The translations under genes and the position numbers were made by a program. The notes beneath the pieces are model-generated. The model was not told the origin of the DNA, searched no databases, and saw only the letters and a program-made list of their open reading frames with translations. 64,000 nt of DNA. It comes from Taeniopygia guttata. Taxonomy: Eukaryota; Chordata; Aves; Passeriformes; Estrildidae. The stretch covers positions 1,934,501-1,998,500 of the forward strand of contig NC_133050.1 of assembly GCF_048771995.1 (NCBI RefSeq), given 5' to 3'. This document shows, in pieces, positions 21,081 to 31,138 of this stretch (its first letter is position 1; every line of letters begins with the position of its first letter).

Positions 21081-21434
21081 TGTTGCCTTTATAAAGGGCA
21101 ACCAGCGACCTGGTTCAGGTGGCAGCACGGCGGCCTGGCCTCTCCAGGCCGCTCGGGCTAATCAACACACGCAGATACCAATGTGGCAGACGGTCGAAAA
21201 GCCTTTATTATCCTATCTCGTGGGTTTAAATAGTCTTGGGGGTTTTTGCTACGTCAGAGGGGGGTTGGGGGGTCTCAGGGTTTAGTTGGGAGTGGAAATT
21301 TACCGGGGCAGGTGTGGCTACATGCTTCTGGGGCTTCTGGGGTTAATAGATAACGTGGGGAAGGGAGAAGGGGAGGGGTCTATCTTTCCGTAACATCCCG
21401 TGATCTTCCGCTCGCCTGTCCCTTACCTACCACA
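21081..21434 (-). repeat. 5' LTR of the provirus
   Basis: 354 bp, the partner of 13,277-13,632, with about 15 differences including two single-base indels. The outer flank (GATTTGCTGGC) is not MROH spacer. Confidence 0.95.
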
Positions 21435-21436
21435 GA

Positions 21437-21720
21437 TTTGCTGGCACAGAAAGCCAAAATTTGGAAGATTCTGGGTTCTGGCTCCAGCACCATCCAGATC
21501 TGCTGTTTGCTGGGACCACCAGTGCACAGATTAGGAAATTTTTTGGTGCCAGAACAACCAAAGTCCAGTAATTTGCTGGCACAGAAACCCAAAAGCCAGA
21601 AATTTCCAATCCTGAAACCAGCCAGGTGTGGTGTTTGCTGGGACCACCAGTGCCCAGCTTTGGAAGCTTCTTGGTGTCTTCACAGCCCAAGTGTAGCAAT
21701 TTGGTTTTCAGCTACCTGAG
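21437..21720 (+). repeat. Tandem repeat of ~130 bp, about two copies
   Basis: Units start at TTTGCTGGCACAGAAA (21,437), again at 21,572 and degenerately near 21,700. Each contains TTTGCTGGGACCACCAGTGC. The period is about 128-135 bp. It begins three bases outside the 5' LTR. Confidence 0.75.
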
Positions 21721-22779
21721 GAAGAGAAGGCTCCGCTCAGACTGTGGCTTTCCTTTTTCTTGGAACTGTTTAACCCAGCTCTGGACAGAAAACCCAGAAA
21801 AACACCGGCAGCTCACACCTGTGGCCCACCGAGGTCTGGGACCCTGCATTCCAGGGCCAGAGGGACTGAGAAGAGACCTAGTGAGCCAACTACAACCCAC
21901 AAAAAGGACTTTCTGAATTGCCATCTCTTCAGAACTGAGAGGGGTTTTATTTCATATTATTCATGCTTGTGAATACTTTACTTGATAAATAAACTGTTTT
22001 TTTTCATTTTTCTCCAGGGAAGTCTTCTCCTGAAATAGTAGGGGGAGGGGCCACTTGAACTTGATTTGTAGACGGACTCCTTTTGGAGGTTTCCTCACAA
22101 CATTTGCCCTAAACCAGGACAAACAGTCACAATTGTGCCACTTCACCAGTGGCACAACTCCCCAGACCCCCAGGAAAAGAAAGGACATGTAACATTCTCC
22201 AAACATTTGGCCTGCTTTGCTGCAAAATACATGCTGCACACACAGTGCAGTGTGGAAAGCCAAGACAAGCTGCAGTAGGTGGCAAATCTTGGGACAGAAG
22301 CTCGACCTTGTTCTCCATGAGAGGTTCTTGACAAGAGCAGACAGGAGAAGATTCCTGGAAAAGTGCAACAGCTTTCCAGAAGTGAAATGAAGATGAAAGA
22401 AATTATCAAAAATGTTTTCCTCTTTATTTCTATGCTCCCCTCTTCCATGTTGCACGACTTCTCCATGATGTGAATTCCAACTGAATCTCACCTCTAAGAT
22501 GGGTCACTTAGCAAGTTATAAACACTCTAAAATACCATGAGCTACACACAGTTTTCCTTCCCCTGTTTTTACTGGAAAGCAACGCTGGAGACATAAGTGC
22601 AGTGCTTGGGTCACGTATGAATCCTACACCAAGGGAATGTGCCCCAATAGTGTTTGAACCTCAGCAAGGACAATGCACAGCAGCGACACAGCGGAGGGGA
22701 TTCCTCTGCCAGTGTGCAGGAGTCAGGACTCTGGATCTGGGCTCAACACTGCAAAGTTCCCGTGTTTGGACAGAGGAAG
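21721..22779. other. Non-coding interval
   Basis: No exon, RNA gene or recognisable repeat was supported. Open frames on both strands (for example 21,961-22,491) lack family resemblance. Confidence 0.4.
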
Positions 22780-23570
22780 GAGCTGTCCCCGGGGCGCGTG
22801 GGGCTCGGCCGTTGGGTAAGCGGGGAACGGACACGTGGACAAACGGCCTCGGTGCTTCAGTTGCAGAGGCAGCAGCGGCGGCGGCGGCAGCAGCGGCGGC
22901 AGCAGCGGCAGCAAAAGCAGTTTTTCTCTTCTTTCTCTTTCTCTTCTTTCTCTCCGGCTGTGGGACACCTTCCTCTCGGTGTCCCTCACCCGCTGTCCCT
23001 CCCCTCTCCCCGCCTCCTTCTCCCCCATGCCGGGCCGGGCCATGCCCCCGGCCCGCCCCCGGCCCCGGGCGGGGCTGCCCCGTCCCCGCCCCCGCCCGCC
23101 CCGCCGCGGTCTCGCCTCCGCCCGGCTCTGGGCGTGCTGGCGGTGGCGCTGCTGGGCGGGCATCAGTGCCTGGGGCTGGGCCCTTTGGCTCCGCCTGGCC
23201 CGAGCCCGGCCCCGGCCCCAGCTCCGGCTCCTCCCGGGCCCCGCGGAGGACACACGCGGCACGGCCGCGCCCGCCGCCTCCGCCGCGGCTTCCCCGGCCC
23301 GAGCTCCGCTGCTCAGCAGCGCGGCCGCCGGCCCCGAGCCTCCCGTGTCCCGTTCCCGAGACCGAAGGCCTGGGGATGGCCGGCCCGAGGCGGTTGAGGG
23401 GCGCTCGGGGGCCGCTCCTGGCCCCGGGCCGAGCGCTGACAGCCGCGTCCCGCCCGCAGGGAAGGCGCAGGAGGCGCTGCAGCAGCGCTACCGAGTGGGT
23501 TCGCTGCCGGGGCGCGGCGGCTTCGGCAGCGTCTTCGCAGCCACGCGGCTCTCGGACGGTGCCCCGGTGA
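22780..23570 (+). promoter_or_regulatory. CpG island over the PIM-like kinase promoter and exon 1
   Basis: Very GC- and CpG-rich sequence begins about 250 bp upstream of the chosen ATG and runs through exon 1. It includes a CAG/CGG trinucleotide run (22,868-22,920). No TATA box is seen, which fits a CpG-island promoter. Confidence 0.7.
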
Positions 23571-25687
23571 GCGGCGGGGCCAGCGGCGGGCGCAGGAGGA
23601 GTAGGAGGAGGAGGAGGAGGCGGAGGAGGAGGAGGAGGAGGAGGAGGATAGAGGAGGATGGAGGAGGAAGAGAAGGAGGAGGAAGAGAAGGAGGAGGAGG
23701 AGGAGGAGGCGGAGGGGGAGGAAGAGAAGGAGGAGGAGGAGGAGGCAGAGGAGGAGGAAGAGAAGGAGGAGGAGGAGGTGGCGGAGGAGGAGGAGGAGAA
23801 GGGAGGAGGAGGATGGGGCTCGGCAGGGCGGGCGGCGAGCTGAACCCGGTGGTGCCTTTGGTTTGCAGGTGGCCATCAAAAGGGTGCCACGGAACCGCGT
23901 CCGGCACTGGGACGAGCTGGTGAGTGAGCGGGGCCAGCGGGAACAGCCGGGCCGTGCCGGGCGGGGATGAGGCGAGGCCCGGCATGGGGGAAGCCACCAG
24001 GACCCCTCGATGGGGAGCGGGCGTGGGGCCAGCGCAGGGCGCAGAGCATCCCGGGCTGGCTGAGGGGTTCCCCAGCCCTGGCAGGACATCAGTCCCACTG
24101 GTGGCACCGTGGTCCTCCCGCAGCCCGACGGCACCAGCGCACCTCTGGAGATCGTCCTGCTGGACAAGGTGTCCACTGGCTTCTCTGGTGTGGTCCAGCT
24201 GCTGGAGTGGCTTGAGCTCCCCAACAACATCGTGATGGTGCTGGAGCGGCCGGAGCGGTCTCAGGACCTCCTGCATTTCATTCGGGCACGGAGGTTCCTG
24301 TCTGAAGAGGTGGCACGGCAGCTGTTCTGTCAGGTGCTGGAGGCCGTGCGGCACTGCACCAGCCAAGGGGTCCTGCACCGCGACATCAAACCAGAGAACA
24401 TCCTGGTTGACCTGGCCACTGGCCAGGCAAAATTGATCGACTTTGGCTGTGGCACCTACCTGCAAGACACAGCCTACACTCACTTTGCAGGTGAGCCCGG
24501 GCAGGGGTGTGCTCCCGGTCCCGCCATCTCATGGCCCAACATCTCACAGGCCAAGCTGGGTGTGGCAGCGAGGATTCTCCCTTTTGCTGCCAGTCAGGGT
24601 ACTGAGCCTTCCCCTGAGTTTCTATTGAGCGGGGCTGGGTGGGGAGGCATCTTCCAGCTCCACTGGCAGCCTTTGCCCACCACTCTGCCTGGGGCTGGGG
24701 TTGGAGGCAGCAGCAGCCAGCCCGACAAAAGCACCCGTGGGTGGGGGTAGCATAGGAGGGAGCCAGAACCAGTGCACCAGCCAGTTTGGTGTGCAGGTGA
24801 GAGGAAGGGCTTGGGCTGCTCCACTCACCTTGTTTGCCTTGGCTTCATAATATTTTTAGGGCACTGCAGGCAGGGAGGATAAGGAGATGATTTTTCCCCC
24901 AGCCCTGAGTGGGTTTTTGCCTTGCATGTCACGGTCAGGCCTTGCCGGGGCTTCTGCTGCCCTCTTCCAACACCAGTGGCTTCTTGTCCAGCCCTGAGTT
25001 TGTACACATGTCCCAGGTGCTGGCGAGAGTGCAGCAGTCACCCCGTGTGCCACTGGGGCGGCCCCTGCACGCCCAGGGATGCTGGGGCCAGGCTCTGGAA
25101 GCAGCAGCAGCATCCCCCTGATGAACTCCATCTGTATTCCATAGGAACACTGTCATACAGCCCCCCAGAATGGACCCACTTGGGCTGGTACCATGGCGAG
25201 GCAGCAACGATCTGGTCCCTGGGCATCCTGCTGCACCAGATGGTCTGCGGGCAGCACCCTTTCAGGAGGGGCCGGAAGATCAGCTGGGACCATCAGCTCT
25301 CGCTGCCACAGCGGCTCTCTCCAGGTGGATCCTCATCTCTGGCCACGGGGGAATACCAGTGCTGGGAGACAGCAGCAGCTCGTGAGCATCTCGCTCTGGC
25401 AGCCGCTGAGGAGGTGCCACATGTCCTGCTCTCCTGCTCTCCTCCACAACAGGGAATTGATGGGAAAGTTTAGGCACAGCTCTGAGCACAAAAGCAGCAT
25501 GGCCTGGGCATGGGAAGAGTGGGGCAAAGCAGACAGGAGCCTTCTCTAGCTGACCGGTGGTTTCTTGTTTCTCTGCCCAGAGTGCCAAGTTCTTATCAGG
25601 TGGTGTTTATCCATGCATTTCTTGGACAGACCTTCATTAGAAGACCTGTTCTATGATCCTTGGATACAGGATATTCACCTGCCATAG
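23027..25687 (+). CDS. PIM-like serine/threonine kinase
   Basis: Five exons (23,027-23,566; 23,869-23,919; 24,124-24,490; 25,145-25,324; 25,581-25,687) join in phase into 414 codons. Residues 1-150 are an Arg/Pro/Ala-rich, low-complexity N-terminus. The kinase domain starts about 154: glycine loop [13 protein letters not shown] lysine (about 184), HRDIKPEN catalytic loop (282-289), DFG (303-305), [10 protein letters not shown] activation/APE region, and LDRPSLEDL before the end. The YSPPEW and hinge wording (ERPERSQDL) is PIM-type; PIM kinases are constitutively active and lack regulatory domains. All key catalytic residues are present. The start is the ATG that opens the Arg/Pro-rich segment; an upstream in-frame start at 22,835 is less likely because it crosses the trinucleotide run. 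Passerines carry many such PIM copies; which one this is I cannot say. Confidence 0.9.
23590..23815 (+). repeat. (GGA)n-rich purine tract in PIM-like intron 1
   Basis: About 225 bp of AGG/GGA/GAA triplets on + with almost no pyrimidine, filling most of intron 1 (23,567-23,868). It gives spurious poly-Glu, poly-Gly and poly-Pro frames. Confidence 0.95.
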
Positions 25688-25959
25688 AAAAAGGGAGAGA
25701 GCCACATGCACACTTTGCTCCAGGGCCCTGGTAAGTTACAGGTCCACACACGCCCTGGCAATCAGAAGCAAGGAAACCCAGACTTTTTTCCCTGCCTGTA
25801 TCAATGCACTGGGATTGTTGGGTGGGAACACGCAGCCCTTGTGCTGGAGCTGAGCTGCTCTGCCCAGCACTGGTGGCTGCCATCCGAGCTGGTTTTGCTT
25901 GTCCTGCTTCCCTGACAGCTGGGGCCCTGGGCAGAGCCCTGACAGCCTGGTCTGACCCC

Positions 25960-27110
25960 CAGGGAAGGAGAAGGAGTCCTTGGAGAAGCTGTACCAGGCG
26001 GGGCTGCTGCTGCTGCTGGAGACAGCAACGACAACATCAAGGATGACAACCTCTTCCTCAACCTGGCCACTGGCAGCTGAAGATGATGGACTTGTGGCAC
26101 CGTCTTCAAAGCCAGGCTCCACAGCGAATTCGCAGATGAGTCCACAGCTGGGGAAATGCTCCCAGATTTGGGCATTGCTCAGACTGGCTGGGAACAAAAG
26201 TTTCTCCCTTTGCTGGGGCAGATGCAACTTCAGTCGCTGCCCAGCTGCTTTTTGGCAGGGCTGGGGGCATGGCCTGGGGTGGATACAAGATGGGAGTTGG
26301 CTCCTGGCCCTGCCAACAGCCCCCAGCACCCAGCATGGCCTGGGCTGAGGCTGGGGCTGGGGCTGGGGCAGCCAGCCCGGCACAGAGAAACCCCCATGGC
26401 AGGAGCAGAGGTGGGACTCCAGAACCTGTGCAGGGGCTGCTTTGCTTTGCGGGCAAGGAAGGGCTTGGGCTGCTCCACTGCCCTTGTTTGCTTTGGGATC
26501 ACTGTTATTTTGGGGGGCAGTGTAGGAGGGAAGAGAGAAAGTGTGGCCTTCTCTCCCCCATGGGTGGGATTTTCCCTAGCATGTAGGGGTTGGGCCTTCC
26601 TCAGACCTCTGACAGAGATAAGAGTTTTTTTCTTGTTTCCCCTTGTCTCTAATCTCTTTTCAACAGTTTGTTGTTTGTTTTTCTAGAGGAAGCGTTCTAT
26701 GTAAGGTCCAGTCGGGATTGGGAAGTGCCTGGGAGCAGCTGCAGCGTGGATGGGCCGTGCCCTTGGAGAAGGCTGAGGGCATCGTTTGGGACCAGCTTTT
26801 CTCCCAGCGGAGGATGGCGTGAGGTGAGTCCCCGTCTGCTTGGCATGGTGGGATCAGAGCTTTTGGGAGACAGCAACAAGCACAAGGAGGCTCCTGCTCT
26901 GGGCAGCTGCTGAGGGGCTGGATGTGCTGTGGCTGGCTGCAGGCTGGGAATGTCCTGCCCTCCTGCTCTGCTCCCAAAGGCAGCAGTGATGGGCAGCTCT
27001 GGGCACAGCTCTGGGCACGGCCAGCATGGCCTGGGCTCTGTGGGCAGCTGGGACAAGGGGACAGCAGCCTTCAGCTGACGGGCGCTTTCTGGTTTCTCTC
27101 CTTGCAGCCG
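25960..27110 (+). pseudogene. Decayed tandem copy of the PIM-like kinase
   Basis: Around 26,025-26,130 a catalytic-loop exon is recognisable (DNIKDDNLFLNLATG, then KMMD) but is broken by stops and frame changes. The following 26,440-26,600 matches intron 3 of the intact gene (24,795-24,960), a relic of exon 4 lies near 26,780-26,830, and 26,860-27,107 matches intron 4 (25,360-25,580). The order is therefore the same as in the intact gene, which indicates a tandem duplication of the 3' half followed by decay. No usable frame remains. Confidence 0.75.
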
Positions 27111-28300
27111 GGCTCTGCGGGTGCTGAGGCTGCTCTGGGCTCTGCCAGGGCTCTGCTGGGCTCTGCCCTGGGCACAGCTGGGCTGGCTCTGCCCTCACAT
27201 TGCTCTGACAGCTTTGCATCAGACGAGCCCGTTGGAGCACAGTGCCTGAGCTTTCTGCTTTGGCAGGTGAGTGAGACTCCCCTGCAGGCCAGGAGATTGC
27301 AGCTGGGGACACACATCCAATTGGCAAGGACCCAAACTCCCCATAGTCCCAGCTGAACCCCTGGATCTCCGCAGGAACGCCTGGATCTCCACTATTCATT
27401 CTTCATTTCTTTTTGGCTGGAATTGTGCAGTTGCATCTTTTTCCTCCTCTAGAAGTGCCATGAGTGGCCAAAGCTGGCAAGTGAGCCGTGTTCCTGAGGC
27501 AGTGCAGTCTGGAGCTGATGGATGGAGAATTGCCCTTCCCACTTCCAAAGCAGAGCAAAAAGCCGTAAGTGGGATTTTTCATCCGTAAGAAACCCCTGAC
27601 AATTTCAGAGGGAATGTGCAGCTCATTCCCAGAGTGAGAAGGAAGGTCATCTTCTAAAGGATTTGGGGTTTGACAGAGTTGAGATTCCCAGTCCTGCCTG
27701 GAGCTGGAAGGGCCCCAATCAATTTCCTATTGCTTCGACCACAATTTAAAATAACAATGTTGGAAACAAACCCCAACAACTGTAAAAAAGGCTGCTGAGG
27801 TCAGTAAGATGGATCCATGCCATCAGCACATTTACAATGTAAATAAGTGAGTTCTCTTTTTAAAAAGATCATTTACCTCTTAATGCAAAGTTACAGAAGT
27901 TGTTTCACTAACACTTGGATTTTATTTGTATCTTTTACAATTCATCTAATTGTATTTTTTTTTCCTTTTTTTTTCTTTAAGCAGAGGTCCTGGCCCTCTT
28001 CCAGCCAAAAGGGAAAGGGCCCCACCAAGCCTTGTTACCCACAGACAACATGGTAAAGCTGAACACTAAAGGACCTTGGGGGCATTATTCTGGAATTAAA
28101 AAGTTGCCAGCTCCATGGACAACAGAATTATTGTTCCTAACCTGAATGACATTGAGCAAAAAGAATGAAGAACGGTGTCACTAAAGTACTACTGACGTTT
28201 GCCAAAACACCTCCAGAGTTTCACCAAGGGATCAGTCATCAAAATGTTTTGGAAATTTAAAGACCAAGGTAGCCAAAGCACACAGTGTCACTAATTGCTG
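27111..28300. other. Non-coding interval
   Basis: A GC-rich degenerate GGGCTCTGCC-type repeat (27,107-27,190) is followed by AT-rich sequence. No gene or RNA gene is supported. Confidence 0.4.
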
Positions 28301-28792
28301 GGTATGTTCTCAGCTGAAGTTGGGAGGAATGGGGTTCCCTTGGAGGGCCCACCCTGTGGGGTGGCCAGAACTCTGTCAATGGGCTCTGCCTCGTAACGGA
28401 GTCAATGAAGGGACAGTTACAGAAACCTGTGCTGTGGGACACGGGAATACAACGATCCGTGTGACAGGATTCACTCAGATTTCCCCTCAGGAGAAACCAA
28501 ACCCTGTTACAGTTATAGAGGCTACAGTGTCAGAAGATTTCTGTGCTTTACCATCACTCCCAATGTCAGTAGAACTTGGGGTGCTGCAGCTGGTCTGTGT
28601 CAGTGTCACACCGCTCCCAGCTGCAGGGCCCCCATTTAGGGTCCTTCAGCAACGACCACACTAAAGACTTAGGGCCCAGAGAACATTTTCCACCCAAAGA
28701 GTGCCTTGGGTTTCCGAAAGCAAAGGATTCTGGTTCACCCTGTGCCCCATGTGCGCTGCCCCATCCCGTGGAGTTGACATGAATGAGCTGAA

Positions 28793-28898
28793 TGGATTAT
28801 TAGAAGAGGTAGTAAATGATACTCTTAAAATGTCCAATAGCGCATTGGATTATTAGAAGAGGTAGTAAATGATACTGTTGAAATGCCCATTAGCACAT
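28793..28898 (+). repeat. 53-bp tandem duplication inside env relic
   Basis: TGGATTATTAGAAGAGGTAG starts at 28,793 and again at 28,846; the two units differ at a few positions. Confidence 0.9.
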
Positions 28899-29233
28899 CC
28901 TATGAGCTCCAACAAACACAAATGGGGACTCCAGAGAACCGCATGGCCTTGGATTATCTGCTTGCTGGCCAAGGAGGTACCTGGGCTATCAGGGGACGGG
29001 GATGTTGCACTGCTAGCAGTGATGGGTTTGAAGGCCAACAGTCAGGAATCACCTTGACAGAAAGAGCAGTAGAAGAGTGGCAGAAAGAAGAAAATTCTTC
29101 TTGGTGGGATTGGCTTCATGGCTGCCGAATTAGAGGCTGCTGTGAAATGCATTGGTGGCAGGGCCTGTCATCATTGCAGTGTGTGCACTTGGTGAGTTGC
29201 TGTGACACTTTGTGCTGGGAAGTGGAGTATTGA
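28840..29233 (+). pseudogene. Relic of a gamma-type retroviral transmembrane env
   Basis: The frame from about 28,883 contains ENRMALDYLLAGQGG, an immunosuppressive-domain-like segment, followed by a CX6CC-like site in which the first cysteine is replaced by Trp (TWAIRGRGCC). A Trp-rich membrane-proximal stretch and further Cys pairs follow. A stop precedes a membrane span. Upstream 28,320-28,780 may be the decayed surface region, but I cannot support it. The relic is on + and unrelated in sequence to the env of the 13-21 kb provirus. Confidence 0.65.
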
Positions 29234-29380
29234 GACCTTTCTTAAAAGAGACAGTCTCAAGAAAAGAGAGGCTTTTGATAAACAACAGAGAATAGCAACT
29301 ATTTAGGCATGTTTTAAAAGGAAGGTGAATAGCTCTGAGTAATGAAGTTAAACTGCACTTAATTGTAGAACAAGAGGAGA

Positions 29381-30170
29381 TGCCTTTATGCCTAATACCT
29401 AAATCTAAGCTGTGTTACTGAAAGAATTATTACAAAGGTTGTAGTTGATTGTAGGTCTCAGGACCGATCAAAGTACCAAGGCCTGAACAGTTTGTGATCA
29501 GGGCCTGAACAGGCCCTGAGGCAAAGCTCACCTCTAGATGAACCTTCCAAGCAAATGTTGTATTTGTATCCACTCATTAAGGAAGCATGATTAACAACAC
29601 GATCAATGCATGTGTTCCTTGATAAAACACGGATTTATCTTTCTGTATTTAGAAACAGACAAGGCCCCATCTGGCCTTGTTTGGGGGTGAAGGATCAAAG
29701 TCAACTCCCTTGGTTCCTCCTTCAGCCCTGGCCAGGCTTTGGGAGAAAGCAGTCAGGAGAATGAAAGCAGATGTTCTCGCAGTGGCAGTGATGCCAGCTT
29801 GTTTGTTTAACAGTGTAAAAGCTGGGTCCTCTCACAGCTTTGGGCTTGGAGCCTCATTGCTTGCAGAGGTGGAGGCACCTGCAGGAATTCCCAGTGTCTG
29901 GGAGTGGCTCTCCAGTCCTTGGCTTCCCCCAGCTGATGTGTGGCTGTGGATGATGGTAAAGCCTGAGGCTAACTGGTGATGGATCTTTCCTTAATCACTC
30001 CAGGCAATCTCTGGTAGCAATGACTGGATGCATTGCTGAGCTTCTTTTGTAATGCTTTGCTAATGATGATGTGCTTTGCTGAGCTTATCCTTTTGTAATT
30101 CTTTGCAGCTGTGCATGATAATAAATGACACAATTCCTTCAGTTGGTGTCTGTGTCTTTGGTGCTGACCC
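29381..30170 (+). mobile_element. Probable 3' LTR following the env relic
   Basis: A purine run (CAAGAGGAGA) is followed by TGCC at 29,381, a plausible polypurine tract/LTR start after env. AATAAA at 30,120-30,125 and a GT-rich tail fit R/U5. The 3' end is approximate and no partner LTR lies in the window. Confidence 0.45.
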
Positions 30171-30398
30171 TGCCCACTGGTGAAACAGAGCCCCCTCCAG
30201 CCTAGAGTGTTACCTGGAAAGACAAAACCCATCACTCCAAATGTCCCCCCTTCCTCCTTGTTCCCCCCACTTTATACCCTGAGCGTGATGCCTGCCCTAT
30301 GGTCTGGGGTATCCCCGGGGTCAGTGGGGGTCACCTGTCCTGGCTGTGTCCCCTCCCAAGCTCCCCCGCAGCCCCAGCCCCTCTCCAGCGTGGCTTCC

Positions 30399-31138
30399 TT
30401 TCTCCCTCCCTCCCTCCCTTCTTTCCTCCCTCCCTCCCTTCCTTTCTCCCTTTCTCCCTTTCTCCCTTCCTTCCTTCCTTCCTTTCTCCCTTCCTTCCTT
30501 CCTTCCTTCCTTCCTTCCTTCCTTCCTTCCTTCCTTCCTTCCTTCCTTCCTTCCTTCCTTCCTTCCTTCCTTCCTTCCTTCCTTCCTTCCTTCCTTCCTT
30601 CCTTCCTTCCTTCCTTCCTTCCTTCCTTCCTTCCTTCCTTCCTTCCTTCCTTCCTTCCTTCCTTCCTTCCTTCCTTCCTTCCTTCCCTTTCTCTTTCTCT
30701 TTCTCTTTCTCTTTCTCTTTCTCTTTCTCTTTCTCTTTCTCTTTCTCTTTCTCTTTCTCTTTCTCTTTCTCTTTCTCTTTCTCTTTCTCTTTCTCTTTCT
30801 CTTTCTCTTTCTCTTTCTCTTTCTCTTTCTTTCCCTTTCCCTTCCCCTTCCCCTTCCCCTTCCCCTTCCCCTTCCCCTTCCCCTTCCCCTTCCCCTTCCC
30901 CTTCCCTTCCCTTCCCTTCCCTTCCCTTCCCTTCCCTTCCCTTCCCTTCCCTTCCCTTCCCTTCCCTTCCCTTCCCTTCCCTTCCCTTCCCTTCCCTTCC
31001 CTTCCCTTCCCTTCCCTTCCCTTCCCTTCCCTTCCCTTCCCTTCCCTTCCCTTCCCTTCCCTTCCCTTCCCTTCCCTTCCCTTCCCTTCCCTTCCCTTCC
31101 CTTCCCTTCCCTTCCCTTCCCTTTCTTTCCTTCTTTCC
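30399..31138 (+). repeat. 740-bp polypyrimidine tract of successive short repeats
   Basis: Nearly pure C/T on +. The sub-blocks are a mixed CTTT/CCCT lead-in (30,399-30,461), (CTTC)n (about 30,462-30,685), (CTCTTT)n (30,686-30,829), (CCCCTT)n (30,833-30,904) and (CCCTT)n (30,905-31,121). The long Ser/Leu/Pro or Glu/Arg/Lys frames here are artefacts. Confidence 0.98.

Larger units (their letters stand above)
13277..21434 (-). mobile_element. Nearly complete endogenous retrovirus (class II-like, gamma-type env)
   Basis: The 8.16-kb provirus lies on - with order 5' LTR (21,081-21,434), tRNA-Phe primer site, gag, pro, pol, env, polypurine tract, 3' LTR (13,277-13,632). gag, pro and pol occupy three successive frames, each -1 from the last, as in betaretroviruses. 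env has CWLC and CX6CC motifs of the gamma type. gag and env each have one in-frame stop; pro and pol are open. The LTRs differ at about 15 of 355 positions. The flanks (CCCTGGG left, GATTTGC right) do not form a target duplication, and the right flank is not the expected continuation of the MROH spacer, so the element sits at a rearranged junction. Confidence 0.95.

Noticed and set aside
13270-21440. Target-site duplication for the provirus
   Set aside because: Bases on either side (CCCTGGG and GATTTGC) do not match at 4-6 bp.
21437-21720. Possible CRISPR-like repeat array
   Set aside because: Only two to three long, adjacent, diverged units with no spacers, in an animal genome. It is a minisatellite.
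23488-24483. 331-codon minus-strand frame and poly-Glu/poly-Gly frames
   Set aside because: Antisense shadow of the PIM-like kinase and its GGA intron; the kinase motifs are on +.
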